Assembly: GCA_965153355.1 (NCBI GenBank)
Contig: OZ231128.1
Location: forward strand, 42,842,001 to 42,906,000
DNA length: 64,000 nt
Direction of reading: 5' to 3'
Source of the DNA: Flaccisagitta enflata
Lineage: Eukaryota; Chaetognatha; Sagittoidea; Aphragmophora
The position numbers and the translations under genes were made by a program. Below the pieces are notes generated by a model that was not told where the DNA came from, made no database searches, and saw only the letters and a list, made by a program, of their open reading frames with translations. Below, piece after piece: positions 43,821-56,509 of this stretch (its first letter is position 1; the number at the start of each line of letters is the position of its first letter).

Positions 43821-44745
43821 GAGTGACCGACAAACCGACCGATGAGTCCTAGTACTTAGACTGGCATGGTACGAAATACAATTTGCTGTTCAGTCTGGTC
43901 TCAGGGATGGTTTTTGTTTTTATCCTGTATCTAGTCAGCTTATTCGCAAGCAACTCACACCACGGGGGAGGCTTTCATAGGTCAAGAAAAATGTTCGGTC
44001 ATAATGGAGAGTGGTTTGGGCCTCAGGAAGGTTTACTTTATCACTTCATACCAAAACGAAAATTTTTTTCCTTAAAAATTTTTTTTAAATGCCGTAAATT
44101 GCTGTAGAAAGCCGTAAAATTGGCATTTTTGACAGTTTTTTTGGTCTAAAACCGCCGCTATGGTCAAAAAATGGGCAAACAATGATTATCTGGCACTAAG
44201 ACACATTCATGCATAAATACAGGCAAATCCGTCATCAAAAAATGCCATTTTTATGGCTTTTTACGGTATTTTATGGCACAAAATGATACTAAATATTGAT
44301 GGGTGGGCCTGTATTTATGCATGAATGTGTCTTAGTGCCAGATAATCATTGTTTGCCCATTTTTTGACCATAGCGGCGGTTTAAGACCAAAAAAACTGTT
44401 AAAAATGCCAATTTTACGGCTTTTTACAGCAATTTACGGCATTTAAAAAAAATTTTGAAGGAAAAAAAATTTCGTTTTGGTATGAAGTGATAAGGTAAAC
44501 CTTCCTGAGGCCCAAACCACTCTCCATTATGACCGAGCATTTTTCTTGACCTATGAAGGCCTCCCCCGTGGCGTGAACTCTCATCACTTGATACTAAAAA
44601 GGCGGTTGGTTTAGATGATGTCACTTGATCCTAAAAAGGCGGTTGGTTTAGATGATGTGAGAAGAGTGACCGACAAACCGACCGATGAGTCCTAGTACTA
44701 AAACTGGCATGGTACGAAATACAATTTGCTGTTCAGCCTGCTAGC
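43821..44745. mobile_element. Foldback element flanked by an 80-bp direct repeat
   Basis: GAGTGACCGACAAACCGACC...GGCATGGTACGAAATACAAT occurs at about 43823-43900 and again at 44656-44740. Between the copies, arms of about 290 bp (about 43950-44235 and 44305-44583, outer ends CACCACGGGGGAGGC and GCCTCCCCCGTGGCG) form a near-perfect inverted repeat. A 37-bp tandem duplication (CACTTGATACTAAAAAGGCG) follows at 44584-44658. Confidence 0.75.
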
Positions 44746-44985
44746 AGAAAAAAAGCGGAAAATTTGAGGCATTATTGTTGATTTTTGCCCAAATCTTGAA
44801 TGCATTCTTCTTGGGTTTCAATTTTAGACGCAAGCTTCGAATCAAGTAAGAGATCTTTTGAAAAGCTTTCTGAGCAAGATGGACATTTTTGATCAGTTTT
44901 GATTAGTTTCGTTCATATTTTGACAGCAAGAATAACAATATCAAAGAGCGCGACTATTTTAAGGCTTTATGCTTTCGTGAACCGT

Positions 44986-45152
44986 TTTTAGTCGCGGACA
45001 CGCGACTCTACACCTTGCCGTGTCGGTCGGTAGGTCGGTCGGTAGGTCGGTCGGTAGGTCGGTCCGTCACATTTTTGAATTCCGAGCGGTTTTCGCATTA
45101 CTGCTCCTGCCCAATCGTCTGCGACTGGATTGCCGTGTATCCGGCCTTGTTT
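44986..45152 (+). mobile_element. Full-length H-family element, GTCGCG hairpin subtype
   Basis: The hairpin AGTCGCGGACACGCGACT (44990-45007) is followed by CTACACCTTGCCGTGTCGG, GTAGGTCGGTCGG repeats, GAGCGGTTTTCGCATTACTG, CCTGCCCAATCGTCTGCGAC and the end GCCGTGTATCCGGCCTTGT. Confidence 0.85.
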
Positions 45153-45416
45153 ATTCACGTCACCGTCTTTTGAAAATAAACGATGACGATGTAGCTATTC
45201 TTATGTAAGGAATTATAGTGGACATCATATCACATGACCAATCTCCAAGAATGGCAGTTGTCTAAGTTTTCTCTTTCTGATGGTGTTATTTTTGTTTTTT
45301 ATTTTTCTTTATCGCTGGTGGTCGTGTTATTGGAGTGGGTTATGTTGATGAAAAAAATCGTGTTGTAGTCACGCAACGATATCAATTGAGCACAGAGAGT
45401 GATGCAAAATCTCGAT

Positions 45417-45570
45417 TGATACACGGCCACCGTGCGGGTGGGCAGGGGCCGTTTTGAGGTCACTGAATCATTTGGTCAGGAGCAGTGAGGGCAATGACCG
45501 CAAAAACCAAAAAAAAGTGTGACGGGCCGACAAAGCTGGTTGTAGAGTTGCGTAGCACGCGACTAAGAAT
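45417..45570 (-). mobile_element. H-family element
   Basis: TACACGGCCACCGTGCGGGT, GAGGTCAC and GGTCAGGAGCAGTGAG match 8785 and 20383. The hairpin AGTTGCGTAGCACGCGACT (45546-45564) keeps pairing through one G-T wobble. The GACG microsatellite is almost lost. Confidence 0.75.
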
Positions 45571-45933
45571 TTGCTGGAGAAAATGGGTTAAGTGACAAAG
45601 TGGATACGTGACATGAGAAACAGACAAATGGACCATCATGCCATAAGGCAGACAAATGGACAAAGAATAGTGGACAATGAAACGGACCATCCTACCGACG
45701 TTCACAGAATCCTCACACGCAATTCACAATTTGTGATCGATGGGCCGACGGAGAGACAGACCTGATTTCTGAGATTACATGTTGCGAGGTCGCCCTCAAA
45801 AGAGGGCAATCATTCGAATTCAGGCAACAGGTAGTTGTATTGCAGATATGACGTCATTAAATATGAGCCAATTTAACGGTTTTCAAGAAAAAAAGGCAAT
45901 GTTCAGGCCAAAATGTGCACCCTATTGATTAAT

Positions 45934-46078
45934 AATGAATGAATGAATGAATGAATGAATGAATGAATGAATGAATGAATGAATGAATGAATGAATGAAT
46001 GAATGAATGAATGAATGAATAAATAAAAAAAGATAAATGAATGAATGAGTGAGTGAGTGAATGAATGAATGAATAAAT
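45934..46078. repeat. (GAAT)n microsatellite
   Basis: About 30 GAAT units, then AAATAAAAAAAG, then GAAT/GAGT units. Confidence 0.95.
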
Positions 46079-46469
46079 GTAGTATTTCACGACTGAGTAT
46101 CTAGGCGTGCGTTCCAGCGCCAGTATTGTGATATAATCAACCGTTATTCGCGGCTTTTACGAAAACGTGAGTGCCAGACAGATGGACAGGCAGACAGACA
46201 GACAGAGAGACCGACAGTCAGACAGAAAGACGGATATGACCGGTGAAAAATGTGCGGGGATACAAAGATAAGGAAATTACATTTTAGAGATTTTTGTTCC
46301 TTTGATCATTTAAACAAATTGTTGCCTTTCAACAGTGACCGCGTTGCGTTGCTTTTTCGGCGAAATGTCTGTTCTACTTTCTTTTCTTCTTCTTTTTTAA
46401 ATTCTACTTTTTTACTTCTTTCTTTTTATGAACAAGTGAAACAGGAGATATTCACGAGAGAGAGAGAGA

Positions 46470-46772
46470 GAAAGAACAACCAGCAGTGAACTACAACGTT
46501 ATGATCTCCAAGATAAAGATGATGTTGATGATGGAGATGATGGAGATGATAATAAAGATGGTGATGATGATGATCGACCTGGCTATGATGTGGATCATGA
46601 GGATGATAAAGTTGAGGATGATGAGAATGAAAAAGATGATGACGATGGTGATGATGAGGATGAAAAAGATGATGACGATGGTGATGACGATCAGCATGAT
46701 GGTGATGACGGTGATGACGATGGTGATGACGATGAGCATGATGGTTGGATCGGCTACCAAGCATCGAGAGGA
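46470..46772 (+). other. GAT/GAC-rich stretch, possible acidic exon
   Basis: One plus frame reads TTSSELQRYDLQDKDDVDDG, then a long Asp/Glu/Gly run, ending DGWIGYQASRG before a GGAAG/GTTTTT donor-like site. Asp codons alternate GAT and GAC, and Glu, Asn and Lys intervene, more than expected for a plain microsatellite. The reverse frame is His-rich. No family is recognisable. Confidence 0.25.
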
Positions 46773-46857
46773 AGGTTTTTATTTTTTGTATTTTTTTTCA
46801 AATGCGATCGAGGAAAACAGATTTACCTTTTCCACGAAGAAAAAAATGAGCGCGCGT

Positions 46858-47092
<235 letters not shown>

Positions 47093-47394
47093 AAGCGGGA
47101 ACCATCGTTAGGGTGACTTAAAAGTTTCTATAGATATGTAAGACAGAAACAAATTTTCCATGATGAAAATGATAATTGCGATGATAGCCGTAACAGACGA
47201 TCTTACCTCAATGCAAATTTTAACCTCACCCTATCGATGATAGAAATGAGAGTTCTGCAATGGCTCATTTGAAAGAATTTCAGCAGAGGAAAAACATTGT
47301 TGCTGGGGAAGTTTAATACTTCAATCGTTACATTTCAGGCACCCTGCTGGCCAACGTTGTGCCGATGACAGTCCTTGGTGCCTTCGCTATCCGA

Positions 47395-47710
47395 CGCAGG
47401 TAGGGCCGTAGGGGTAAGGGGTAGGGTAAGGGGTAGGTTTGATGGCCGGTGCCTAAAAAGTCGGAATGGAAAACCGCTTTTGTTTCCAAGCAGTACAACC
47501 TTGAGCCTTGGTCAAAGAGCGTGCGTTATAGGTTTCATGTTGTATCTTTCAAATCATGAAGTAATGACGACTTTTCGGTACTGATGTCCAACTCGATGAT
47601 GTCTTTTGTTTTACTAACTTTTTAAGCAGATTTTTATTTAGGGTTAGGGGTAGGGTTAGGGTTAGGGCTCAGGGTGGTTTTAGGGTTAGGGTTAGGGTCA
47701 GGACTAGCGT
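47395..47710 (+). repeat. Two telomere-like TTAGGG tracts
   Basis: GGTAGGGCCGTAGGGGTAAGG-type degenerate units at 47398-47440 and a better TTAGGGTTAGGG tract at 47637-47705, 200 bp apart in the same orientation. Confidence 0.7.
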
Positions 47711-48179
47711 TGGGGGCTACGTGAGAGCTGGGTTGAATACATTTCAACTCGAATCTACTTGAATTAAAGTTACGCCCAAACGGGAAAACCCGATAAAAAC
47801 AAAAGATCAGTATCATCTCTGACATTTCTTCCGAATTTTCTGTTTTATATCAAGCCTAGGAATACAACGATAGGCCGTTATTTTGATCACGTCATCACAG
47901 TAAGGGTACATGAGAAAACAAATTGGTTTCTCAAATTTTTCAAAATTTCTTTATATGCCATTTAAATTAAAACCTGATTTTGCCCCTACTATCCGTTAGA
48001 AATAATTAATCCCACCCGTAACATTAATTCATCCATTGACGTAAAAATGAATACAAATCGATCGCAAATCGACCAATATTTAATATGAGCCCCCCTTTCA
48101 CTGAATTGAGGTCACCATTTGTCGGGGAAGCGATCCAAACAGCTTCTCGAGGCACTCTGGAGCAAGCATGCAGATTATG

Positions 48180-48600
48180 GAGTAGCGAGTAGCGCCGCAA
48201 CTTGGCAGATTAGAGGGCGTTTTGGCAGCTGTTGAAAGAGAGAGAAAATGAAACAAGGCCGGATGTGCGCGTTTTCCCACTTTTCGACTCGTGCTAACGG
48301 ACCAACGGACCAACAGACCAACGGACGGACGGAAAAAGCCTCTGTTCGCAACTAAAAGGAATGTGCATTGCCATTGGTTTTGTTCTAAATTCGAGTGATT
48401 AATGACTATTTTGTGACAAAAAACTTATTTGCATATTGTAGTCCTTATGAACATTCTATTATTTTTTATACCATGAAATCGTAGTAACGTTCCAAAGCCC
48501 TGATGATAGATATCTACGCATTTAACGCTATGCGATGTGATTTATCATTCAATTGTTATATCGATGACGTAAGTTTGGATAAATGTAAAGGTTAATGTCA
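48180..48600. repeat. Dispersed repeat Y, copy 2, with H-family insertion
   Basis: GTAGCGCCGCAACTTGGCAG at the left and TTTGCATATTGTAGT, GATGATAGATATCTACG at the right match 31380-31720. An H-family copy (48252-48355, AACAAGGCCGGATG to GCAACTAAAA) separates the halves. Confidence 0.55.
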
Positions 48601-48607
48601 TGGAAAA

Positions 48608-49650
48608 GGGTCCGTGGATGGAGTGAAATCCGTCAATTTTAAAATGTTGAAAATTGAACAAAACCATACATCATTACGTAGCTAGCTTTATATCATGTAT
48701 GAATTGATACTTGGATTTTCTTATGTGAGCTCATTTTTCATACAAATTAGGCCTAATTACACATTTTTTTGCAAACGTACTAATAATAAATTTAGTTAAA
48801 TACAATGAAGAAATCAATATGACAGTCAAATTCTTGATGAATATGTTCAAGCAATCATGTATGATCATGTTTCTGAATTTTTTAAAAAAAATTTGAGTTT
48901 TTTGAAAAAATCTCTATAAGTACCATTTCTGGCTGGGTGGGTTGTTGGAGAAAAAATTTTTTTGCCAAGCTCTGTTTCATGCCAGTGACGAGGCATCTTT
49001 AACGGAAGCTTCATGCAAAATTTCAACCAGATCGGACAATTATTTCAAAAGTTATGCCGTTTTTTCAATTTTTTTTCTGGTAGGTTGGTTGGTATGTCTG
49101 TACTCCTCGGCATTCTTTAAGACACACCAGAATGTAGGTGAAGAACCCTCTTGATCTAGGTAACAACAATGCAAAATTTCGTTGGGCTAGCTCAAATAGT
49201 TTTTGGGATAAGCCAATTTGAATTTTAAGAAATTTTACTAAATTGAGGCTCAAAAGCATCGCGCCTTTGTGTGAGAAGCGCTGTGTGGAAACAAAGAATT
49301 AACTACGAGGCTTCGTCGGCGAGCGTTACAATTCACTCCCTATTTCAATACTGATCAACTTTGTATTTTCATTGTGACTAAACGAATTAGAGTTAAGACT
49401 TGAAATTTTAGGTGTAAGTACAGAATTTTACCATCTTTCTCATCATCTAGATGAATTTTCCGTTAATCATGTTACTATGCCTTGTCAGAGTATGAATCAT
49501 AGTGTGACACAAGTGTGACACCACCAACAAGGAGCACCTTTGAATTGTAACGCTCTAGGAAAATGTTGATTTCTCCATAATGAAATGGAAAAAATCCTTG
49601 AAATTTGGATGAAATGTCGTTCAACTAGTTGTAAATGCAATGACAAAAGA
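48608..49650. repeat. Left arm of a ~9-kb inverted repeat pair
   Basis: About 1 kb that recurs inverted at 56510-57565. Shared landmarks include ATTGAACAAAACCATAC, AAGTACCATTTCTGGCTGGG, GTGGAAACAAAGAATTAACT and GTTAAGACTTGAAATTTT. It contains no convincing ORF. Confidence 0.75.
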
Positions 49651-50440
49651 AAAAATGCTTAATGTTTAAACAATCATAGGCTTACAAAAAAAACTGTCGG
49701 CTTATCTCATTTTGAGAAAAAAATGACAGAAAAATGAAGGGAAGGAGTATTATAATTTTTTTGGTCTTACAGTTGAGTTATTAAGTTCAAATTTTTTGCA
49801 CATATCAATGGATGGATGGAGATGGCTTACAAGCTGTGGGATGACTCTGCTTGACATTTTTTGATTGCTTAAACTAGCTTTTTGCTTACAGGGACAAAAT
49901 CGGGACAGGCAATAAAAGGCCCTGCAACCCCTGTTTTGGACCCCATAGGGGCAGTTGGAGGAGCAAAAATTGGTTTGGCATGGCGCACCAGGTAGCAGAA
50001 GCGATGACACTTCTACAATGGTGGAGAGTCAGGGTTTCTTTGGCGGACCCCGATGCGCGGAATTAACCTAAAGCATATAATCAACAACGTTTATTTTCAA
50101 AGGATCTTATTGTGCAAGTTTCCACCCCATTTCGCTGAAATCTTTCCGTGGGCTCCCTTGCAAGTTTTGGGATGATGTGGCGAGGAGCCCGGGGATTGTT
50201 CCACCTCAGTCTGGTATATGGCGCCTAAGCTGAGAAGCATGTAGGGCTGTTCATCATTTACTCGAATGGGACTTGGGGGAACTAGATAGATTGAGGTATT
50301 AGAGTGAGAAGGGGAGCGAATTAGAGGTAGGCTGAGAAAAGTCAGCAGATTTTAGGGAGAATATGTGCTACTCGGCCAAAATGATTTTTTTACACGCCTG
50401 CTCTGGAGTCGCGGCATTCCAGACCTTTCTCATGATGTTC
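49651..50440. other. No recognisable gene
   Basis: Contains an 86-codon Cys/Ser-rich minus-strand frame (49750-50010) with no recognisable motif. Considered chance. Confidence 0.4.
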
Positions 50441-50619
50441 AGTCGTGTGCAGGCGACTCTACAACTAGCTTTGTCCACCCGTTCATCAAACTTTTTCGGC
50501 GTTTATAAATTATAGGCGGATATTGCATTACTGCTCCTGCCCAACTGCATGATTAGCCCCTTTATCACTGCTCCTGCTCACCCGTACGCGACTTGGGTAG
50601 CCATGTGTCTGGCCTTGTC
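50441..50619 (+). mobile_element. H-family element
   Basis: The hairpin AGTCGTGTGCAGGCGACT (50441-50458) is followed by CTACAACTAGCTTTGTCC, TATTGCATTACTGCTCCTGC, CACCCGTACGCGACTTGGG and the end CATGTGTCTGGCCTTGTC. The stem has shifted (AGTCG/CGACT) but still pairs. Confidence 0.75.
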
Positions 50620-50920
50620 AGATTCCTTCTTTCAATATCGCTCGTTCCGTTCGACGAAGATTAGCATTTTTAACAAGAGTTCACACCAAGTCATAGAAAA
50701 GTTCTCTATCAGAGGGATATGACTCAAAATCATGTAGATGGACCACCACAAAAATTTAGTCTTAGGACCTCTAAAAATCAACGCCGCCACCCCCTAATAC
50801 TCGGGTGTGTCAATATGCAAAACATTAATCCATGTAGATATAACGCTAGGACAAGATGAGGCTTCTAATGTAAGGGCCTCCACCGTTTTTCTTTTTTCAA
50901 ATTACAATCATCTTCCATTA

Positions 50921-51168
50921 AACAAGTGACGCGGGGTCACAAAATCGTTGCGGACGGGTGGGCAGGGGCATCCAACCCCCATCCACACCCAAACCCACTC
51001 CCAACACTCAAACATACACAAAAAGTATCAAAAACGCTCGTTTTCCCATATTTCAACTCGATGACCACGGACCAACGGACGGACGGACGGACGGACGGAC
51101 GGACCAACGGACGGACGGACGGACCAACGGACAAAGCCTCTTATAGAGTTGCCTGTCCGCAACTAAAT
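50921..51168 (-). mobile_element. H-family element with GTGACGCGGGGTCAC distal hairpin
   Basis: Opens AACAAGTGACGCGGGGTCAC (a different distal palindrome from the GGCCGG type). It continues GCGGACGGGTGGGCAGGGGC and a GACGGACGGACC run, and closes with AGTTGCCTGTCCGCAACT (51147-51164) plus AAA. Confidence 0.8.
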
Positions 51169-51935
51169 AAAACAGTTATGCTCCTAATTTGCATATCATT
51201 GTTATCGTGTGATTGACTTCAAATGTTTTTTTTATGTGAAGTGCACAGCTCAAATATATTAACATGTTGTCGCTTTGTTAAAGGCAAGGCAAAGTGCTGA
51301 AGTTCATCACATGATACATAAATAACACAAATAACAGTCAGAAATAACAGTCAGAAATAACAGTCTCATAGACTTATAGTGTAAATAATCTGTCTCTTGT
51401 CGAACAAAAGTGAGGATAATCCATGTGATTTCGATGGCGATCAAAAAAAAGGATGCCGATCGAATTTTGAGAAAAGGAAGATGACATTTGTTTAGAAATC
51501 ATCAGCCCCATTTTATGTTACCGTTACAGTCTCGAAATCTGTCATCACCCCTATTTGACACACATTACCCTTACACCCCATAGAAAATGTAAAGGAAGAA
51601 TTTTTGCCTCTTGGGTTTCCTTCGTTTTATTATGGGAAAGGGGGTGGGTGGCGACGACAATCTATTGGGGTTCCAGGGCTAAATTTTTCGGATTCATGTC
51701 CGGGCTGTTCCCCAGCTACCCCTCGAACAGATAAACGCCATTCTTCTGATGCCATTCTTTTGTCAACTTGGCCCTATGGGCAGGGCCACCATCCACCATG
51801 GATAAGGATGACGATGGAATCGGTGAAACTACATTTTTGCCGTTTCTGCCAGAGCTTACTGATATATCGCCGCATTGACCGTGCCATCACTGGAGATGAC
51901 GTTGCTTTAGACATGAAAGACGGCGCCAAACATCT

Positions 51936-51937
<2 letters not shown>
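51169..51937. other. No supported gene
   Basis: 51640-51935 is GC-richer and keeps one plus frame open, including LLIYRRIDRAITGDDVALDM, running straight into the GAAA array. No splice donor is present at that edge and no domain is recognisable. Confidence 0.4.
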
Positions 51938-52330
<393 letters not shown>

Positions 52331-52570
52331 AAAGAAAGAATGAGAGAAAGAAAAAAATGGATAGAAAATATTACAAACAAGAAATAAACACAAAAGTTAC
52401 GATGAAAGTTGGATGATTGTTGTTGAGGCATTATGATTGTCTCATTTCTCATTTCTTCTCACCTGAAAAAGGCTGATGTTTTTCGGTCGAAATATTGGGA
52501 ATATGATATTTCAACGATTGTTTATGATCCGTCCAATACAATCATAATAAGAAACACAAAAGAATAAATA

Positions 52571-53006
<436 letters not shown>

Positions 53007-53365
53007 TAACCATTTTAACCCTGATCAATTACACAATGCGCCGAATGGATGAGCCACCACCTGACACCACCACCAATCTTGATATAAAAGCAGCAAATGT
53101 AGAGACACATACCACAGTTGCTTTCCCTAACTCACTATCACTTCCGATAAAAACTGTCAATATATAAAAATGTAATAAAGAAAATCGCAGCGTTAGAGTA
53201 GGCTCCAAAACTATTTCAACCTACAAAGAATATCGGTCGCTCCATCTTCCTCAGGGTCCAAGACTCCCCAAAAGTCACCTAGGCCTCCAGCATCTCCCTC
53301 TAAAAAACGTTCCTTTGATTCACGTCATTGAAAAAGATGAAATCGCATTCGCCTATTCTGGGTTT

Positions 53366-54205
53366 GATACCCTGCCATCAATTACAACTGTAACAAAAGA
53401 AACCTTTGTTAAGTGTAAAGTATTTGTATTAAAGAATTCTGCTTAGTATCCTCTGAAAGCACAAAATCTATCATTTTTTCATGCAAAATTTCAAAGCTCT
53501 GGTTCAAACGGTTTGTCTACAACACCTATTTGAACGAAAAAATTTAGACATTTTGAATGAGTCTCTGAACAATTTTGTTTTTCTTCCAGAATCCTCCACC
53601 AGAGCGAATTTAATTCGAATAGCTTCGGGTCGTAACACATAAAACCCAGCCAACCCTTAGCCCTAAAGCTAATCTTGTCCCTAACCTTAACCCTAAAACT
53701 ATCCCCAACCCTAACCCTAACCCTAAACCCACCCCTAACCCTAATTTAAAAAACCGCTTAAAAAGTCTTAAAAACAAAAGATCGACAGATGGTTGTTCAA
53801 GTGTATCAAAAATTGTTAGGTAAATTTGAGAAAATTTTAAATTGAATAACATTTGAAAGTTAGCTCAAAAATTTTTGATTATTAAAAAATGTTGTAAAAT
53901 ACAAAAAATAGATGAATCCACTAGCAGTAGTATGTTTGACCAGGTTAGTCATTTTTATTCAATTCGCATAAATCTAGAATAGTTTCTACATAAAACATTG
54001 CTCAAAAATCATGTTTTTAGGGTAAACCATGTGAAATTTGGAAATCATGTGGTAACCAAACCGCTTGAGCAAGTGCTTTGAAATTTTGCATGAAAAAGTA
54101 GTAGATTATGTGCTTTCAGGTCACAAAGCGGAATTCCTCATTGTGAATACTTTAAATATAATAAAGATTTCTTTCGTTACAGTTGTATTTGATGGCAGGG
54201 TAACA
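53366..54205. repeat. Inverted pair of ~150 bp around a telomere-like tract
   Basis: ACCCTGCCATCAATTACAAC...GAAAGCACAAAATC...TTTTTTCATGCAAAATTTCA (53366-53500) is inverted at about 54070-54205. Between them lies an (AACCCT)n tract at 53655-53745. Confidence 0.6.
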
Positions 54206-54592
54206 AAGAAAACGTGTTCGTCATCATCCCAGACAAGATCTCCCATAGCAAACATGGAGACGAAAAAACCGCACATCGTCAAAGATTTCAAGCAAGAGGG
54301 GCCAGAAGCCACGATTGCCAGATACTCAGGCTGCACAATCTGGCCCCACATGGATTTCCCTCAACACAAATTTACCGGAAAATCGGAATCCTGTGCAAAG
54401 GATCTGCTTCGAGAACATGGGGGAGTAACGTTGCCAACGATACTATCGCTGCCCATTGCTAAAAATGAAAGCACTAAATGCAATCATCGTCCTTGGCACC
54501 GTAATGCGCATGGATCCATTGCAACAGAAGAAAAAACCAGTCGAACCAACAAACCAACTCTTCAGCCTTCAAAATGTCCGCAAAAAAGATAA
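54206..54592 (+). other. Unrecognised open stretch
   Basis: A plus frame (open from 54065 to the stop at 54592) with ordinary amino-acid composition, for example EATIARYSGCTIWPHMDFPQ and CAKDLLREHGGVTLP. A second frame is open over 54214-54462. No start, splice or domain evidence. Possibly a decayed mobile-element gene. Confidence 0.25.
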
Positions 54593-55537
54593 AACGGCAA
54601 ATATGCATTTGATACCCTGGTAAAAGGAAGAAGCTACCGTTTCAGGAATGTGACGAAAATGGAATTCGCTCAGCATGATTACATCCACACAGGTTCAAAG
54701 TGGAATTAGTGTATGATGCAGCATATAACAGTGGCAAAAGAATGGACGCTTTTTTCAATTCATAAGCTTGAAATAACCAATAATCAATACCTGAAATCCA
54801 TGAGCATTTTAAAGATGTTCAATAACTCCATAAATCTAGACCGAGCAGAAATTTTCAGCTCAAGTCGTTTAAAAATGACGTAAGTTTTAAGTTTAACACC
54901 TATCTTTTTGATTGCCAATTTCTACGCCAATTGATTGCCAATTTCTACGCCTGACACGGGGGTGTATGACACGGGGGTGTATGCCGCATGTGTAATAACT
55001 AATGATCATTTCAGAAAAACTCACATTCTCAATCAAAACAAACCTGTGTCAAAGCATTAAGAGTTACCTAATTGACCAAAAACATTTACTTATATTTTGT
55101 GTAGAAGACATCATAAAGGCGTAAAAGCACAAAACACAAAAAGATAACTAGCACTTTTAGTTTCCTCAAAAATTTAAAATTTCTATTTCTGCAAAAATTG
55201 TAATGACACAGTTCAGATACTGTAAAGCATTGTTTCAGGGATCAGATGTTTTCTGCAATGATTCCTATAAAGCAATAAAACAGTGTAGTTGAGGTTTAAA
55301 TAGTGGTTAATTGTGTTTAATTTACTAGTTTTTTATGATTAAGTACTGTCAAAAAAAAATTTCCCCCAAAATTGTCTTTTTTTCTCTTTTTCCCTACTTT
55401 ATGATTTGTACTTTTTTACACGATGTAGCTATGAAGCTGCTGAACTGAAATCTTTAACAAACAACATCATTTAGGCAGCCGCTTTAAGCCGATTCCGGTT
55501 TTTCTTGTTGAAAAAGCAGCATTCAAACCCATGATAA
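54593..55537. other. No recognisable gene
   Basis: AT-rich sequence with a 30-bp direct duplication (GATTGCCAATTTCTACGCC and GACACGGGGGTGTATG, about 54910-54985). Confidence 0.45.
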
Positions 55538-56037
55538 TCTTCACTTTCTGACTCTATCACCGGAAACTACGAAGTCCCAATCACGGACATCGATCCCATC
55601 GCGAATCCATACGGTGGTACCCTCTCCCAAGATGAGGAAGAGGAGATCACGCCGATCTCCAGAACCTTGACGGGGATTCGACCGGGATCGGCGATTACTT
55701 GCAAATACGACCACAAAACCTCGAGTTTTGCCGCCGCGTAAATGAAGGACGAAATGCTACCGTTGCCGTCTGTGACGCGCTGCGTGTGCATAACGGCAAA
55801 TCAGTTTGCGAGGAAGTCAACATTTTTGTCAATGAGCTTCTGATTTTGGCGGAAAAAACAATTTTCGATGACATCGAAAATGCCGACATATTTGAAGCTG
55901 TTTTTGAAAAAAAACTTCTCCCCATCTGCTCGACGTACCACGTCCAACTTGACGAAGGTGTCGGATTGGTTATGAAAAACCAAACTAAAGTAGAGCGCAA
56001 GGTTTTGATGCAGGACATCGACTTAGATGATTTGTGA
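55538..56037 (+). pseudogene. Unknown coding remnant in two overlapping frames
   Basis: Frame one (55538-55741) reads SDSITGNYEVPITDIDPIAN, then an acidic segment and ISRTLTGIRPGSAITCKYDH before a stop. Frame two, one base back, is open from 55636 to the stop at 56037 and reads DYLQIRPQNLEFCRRVNEGR, later IFVNELLILAEKTIFDDIEN, ending VERKVLMQDIDLDDL. Both have balanced, protein-like composition and the stretch is GC-richer than its neighbours. A -1 frame change within the 106-nt overlap would join them. This could be a frameshifted pseudogene, an exon pair or a fragment of a foreign gene. Not recognised. Confidence 0.4.
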
Positions 56038-56509
56038 TTTCATATAGGCAAGTGTCACGCTTTGGCAGCAAGCAAGGGTGCCCGACTCTCCAACATCTTA
56101 AGAGTAACCAGGCTTGAGTTATGGCTTTGAACTATGAATCAATGGTTTGATGTCATCCCTAACAGTCAGGTGTACATTGTCGAACCTATTTTTGAAACAC
56201 TCGTGACCCCTGGGGGGCCCTTAATTAGGGTCAAGTGGTCAAATTTGGCTTGTCTCCTGCTTGTCTCCACATGAAAAGTGCAAGCAGAAGCAATCAAAAA
56301 ATGTCTAAATGGACCGTATCATGACTCCTTATCATTTATTATTAATCACTTGAAACGTACAAAAAATTTGTTTGAGCTCCGTTGACAATAAGTTCCTTAA
56401 AAATGGTTTTCTAGCGTTCAGTACACCCTCTCTATTTTTGAGCAAAATTTCACTCAGATCGCAGTATAATAATTGTTATTTTTTAAAACTTAACTTTGCT
56501 TCATAGTTA
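56038..56509. other. No recognisable gene
   Basis: AT-rich sequence between the coding remnant and the right arm. Nothing supported. Confidence 0.45.

Noticed and set aside
46426-46764. His-rich minus-strand frame resembling a metal-binding protein
   Set aside because: It is the reverse reading of the GAT/GAC-rich stretch and has no independent support.
49750-50010. Cys/Ser-rich minus-strand 86-codon frame
   Set aside because: Irregular cysteine spacing with no known motif and no splice support.
51604-51937. Open frame leading into the GAAA array
   Set aside because: No donor before the repeat and no domain; kept only as a note.
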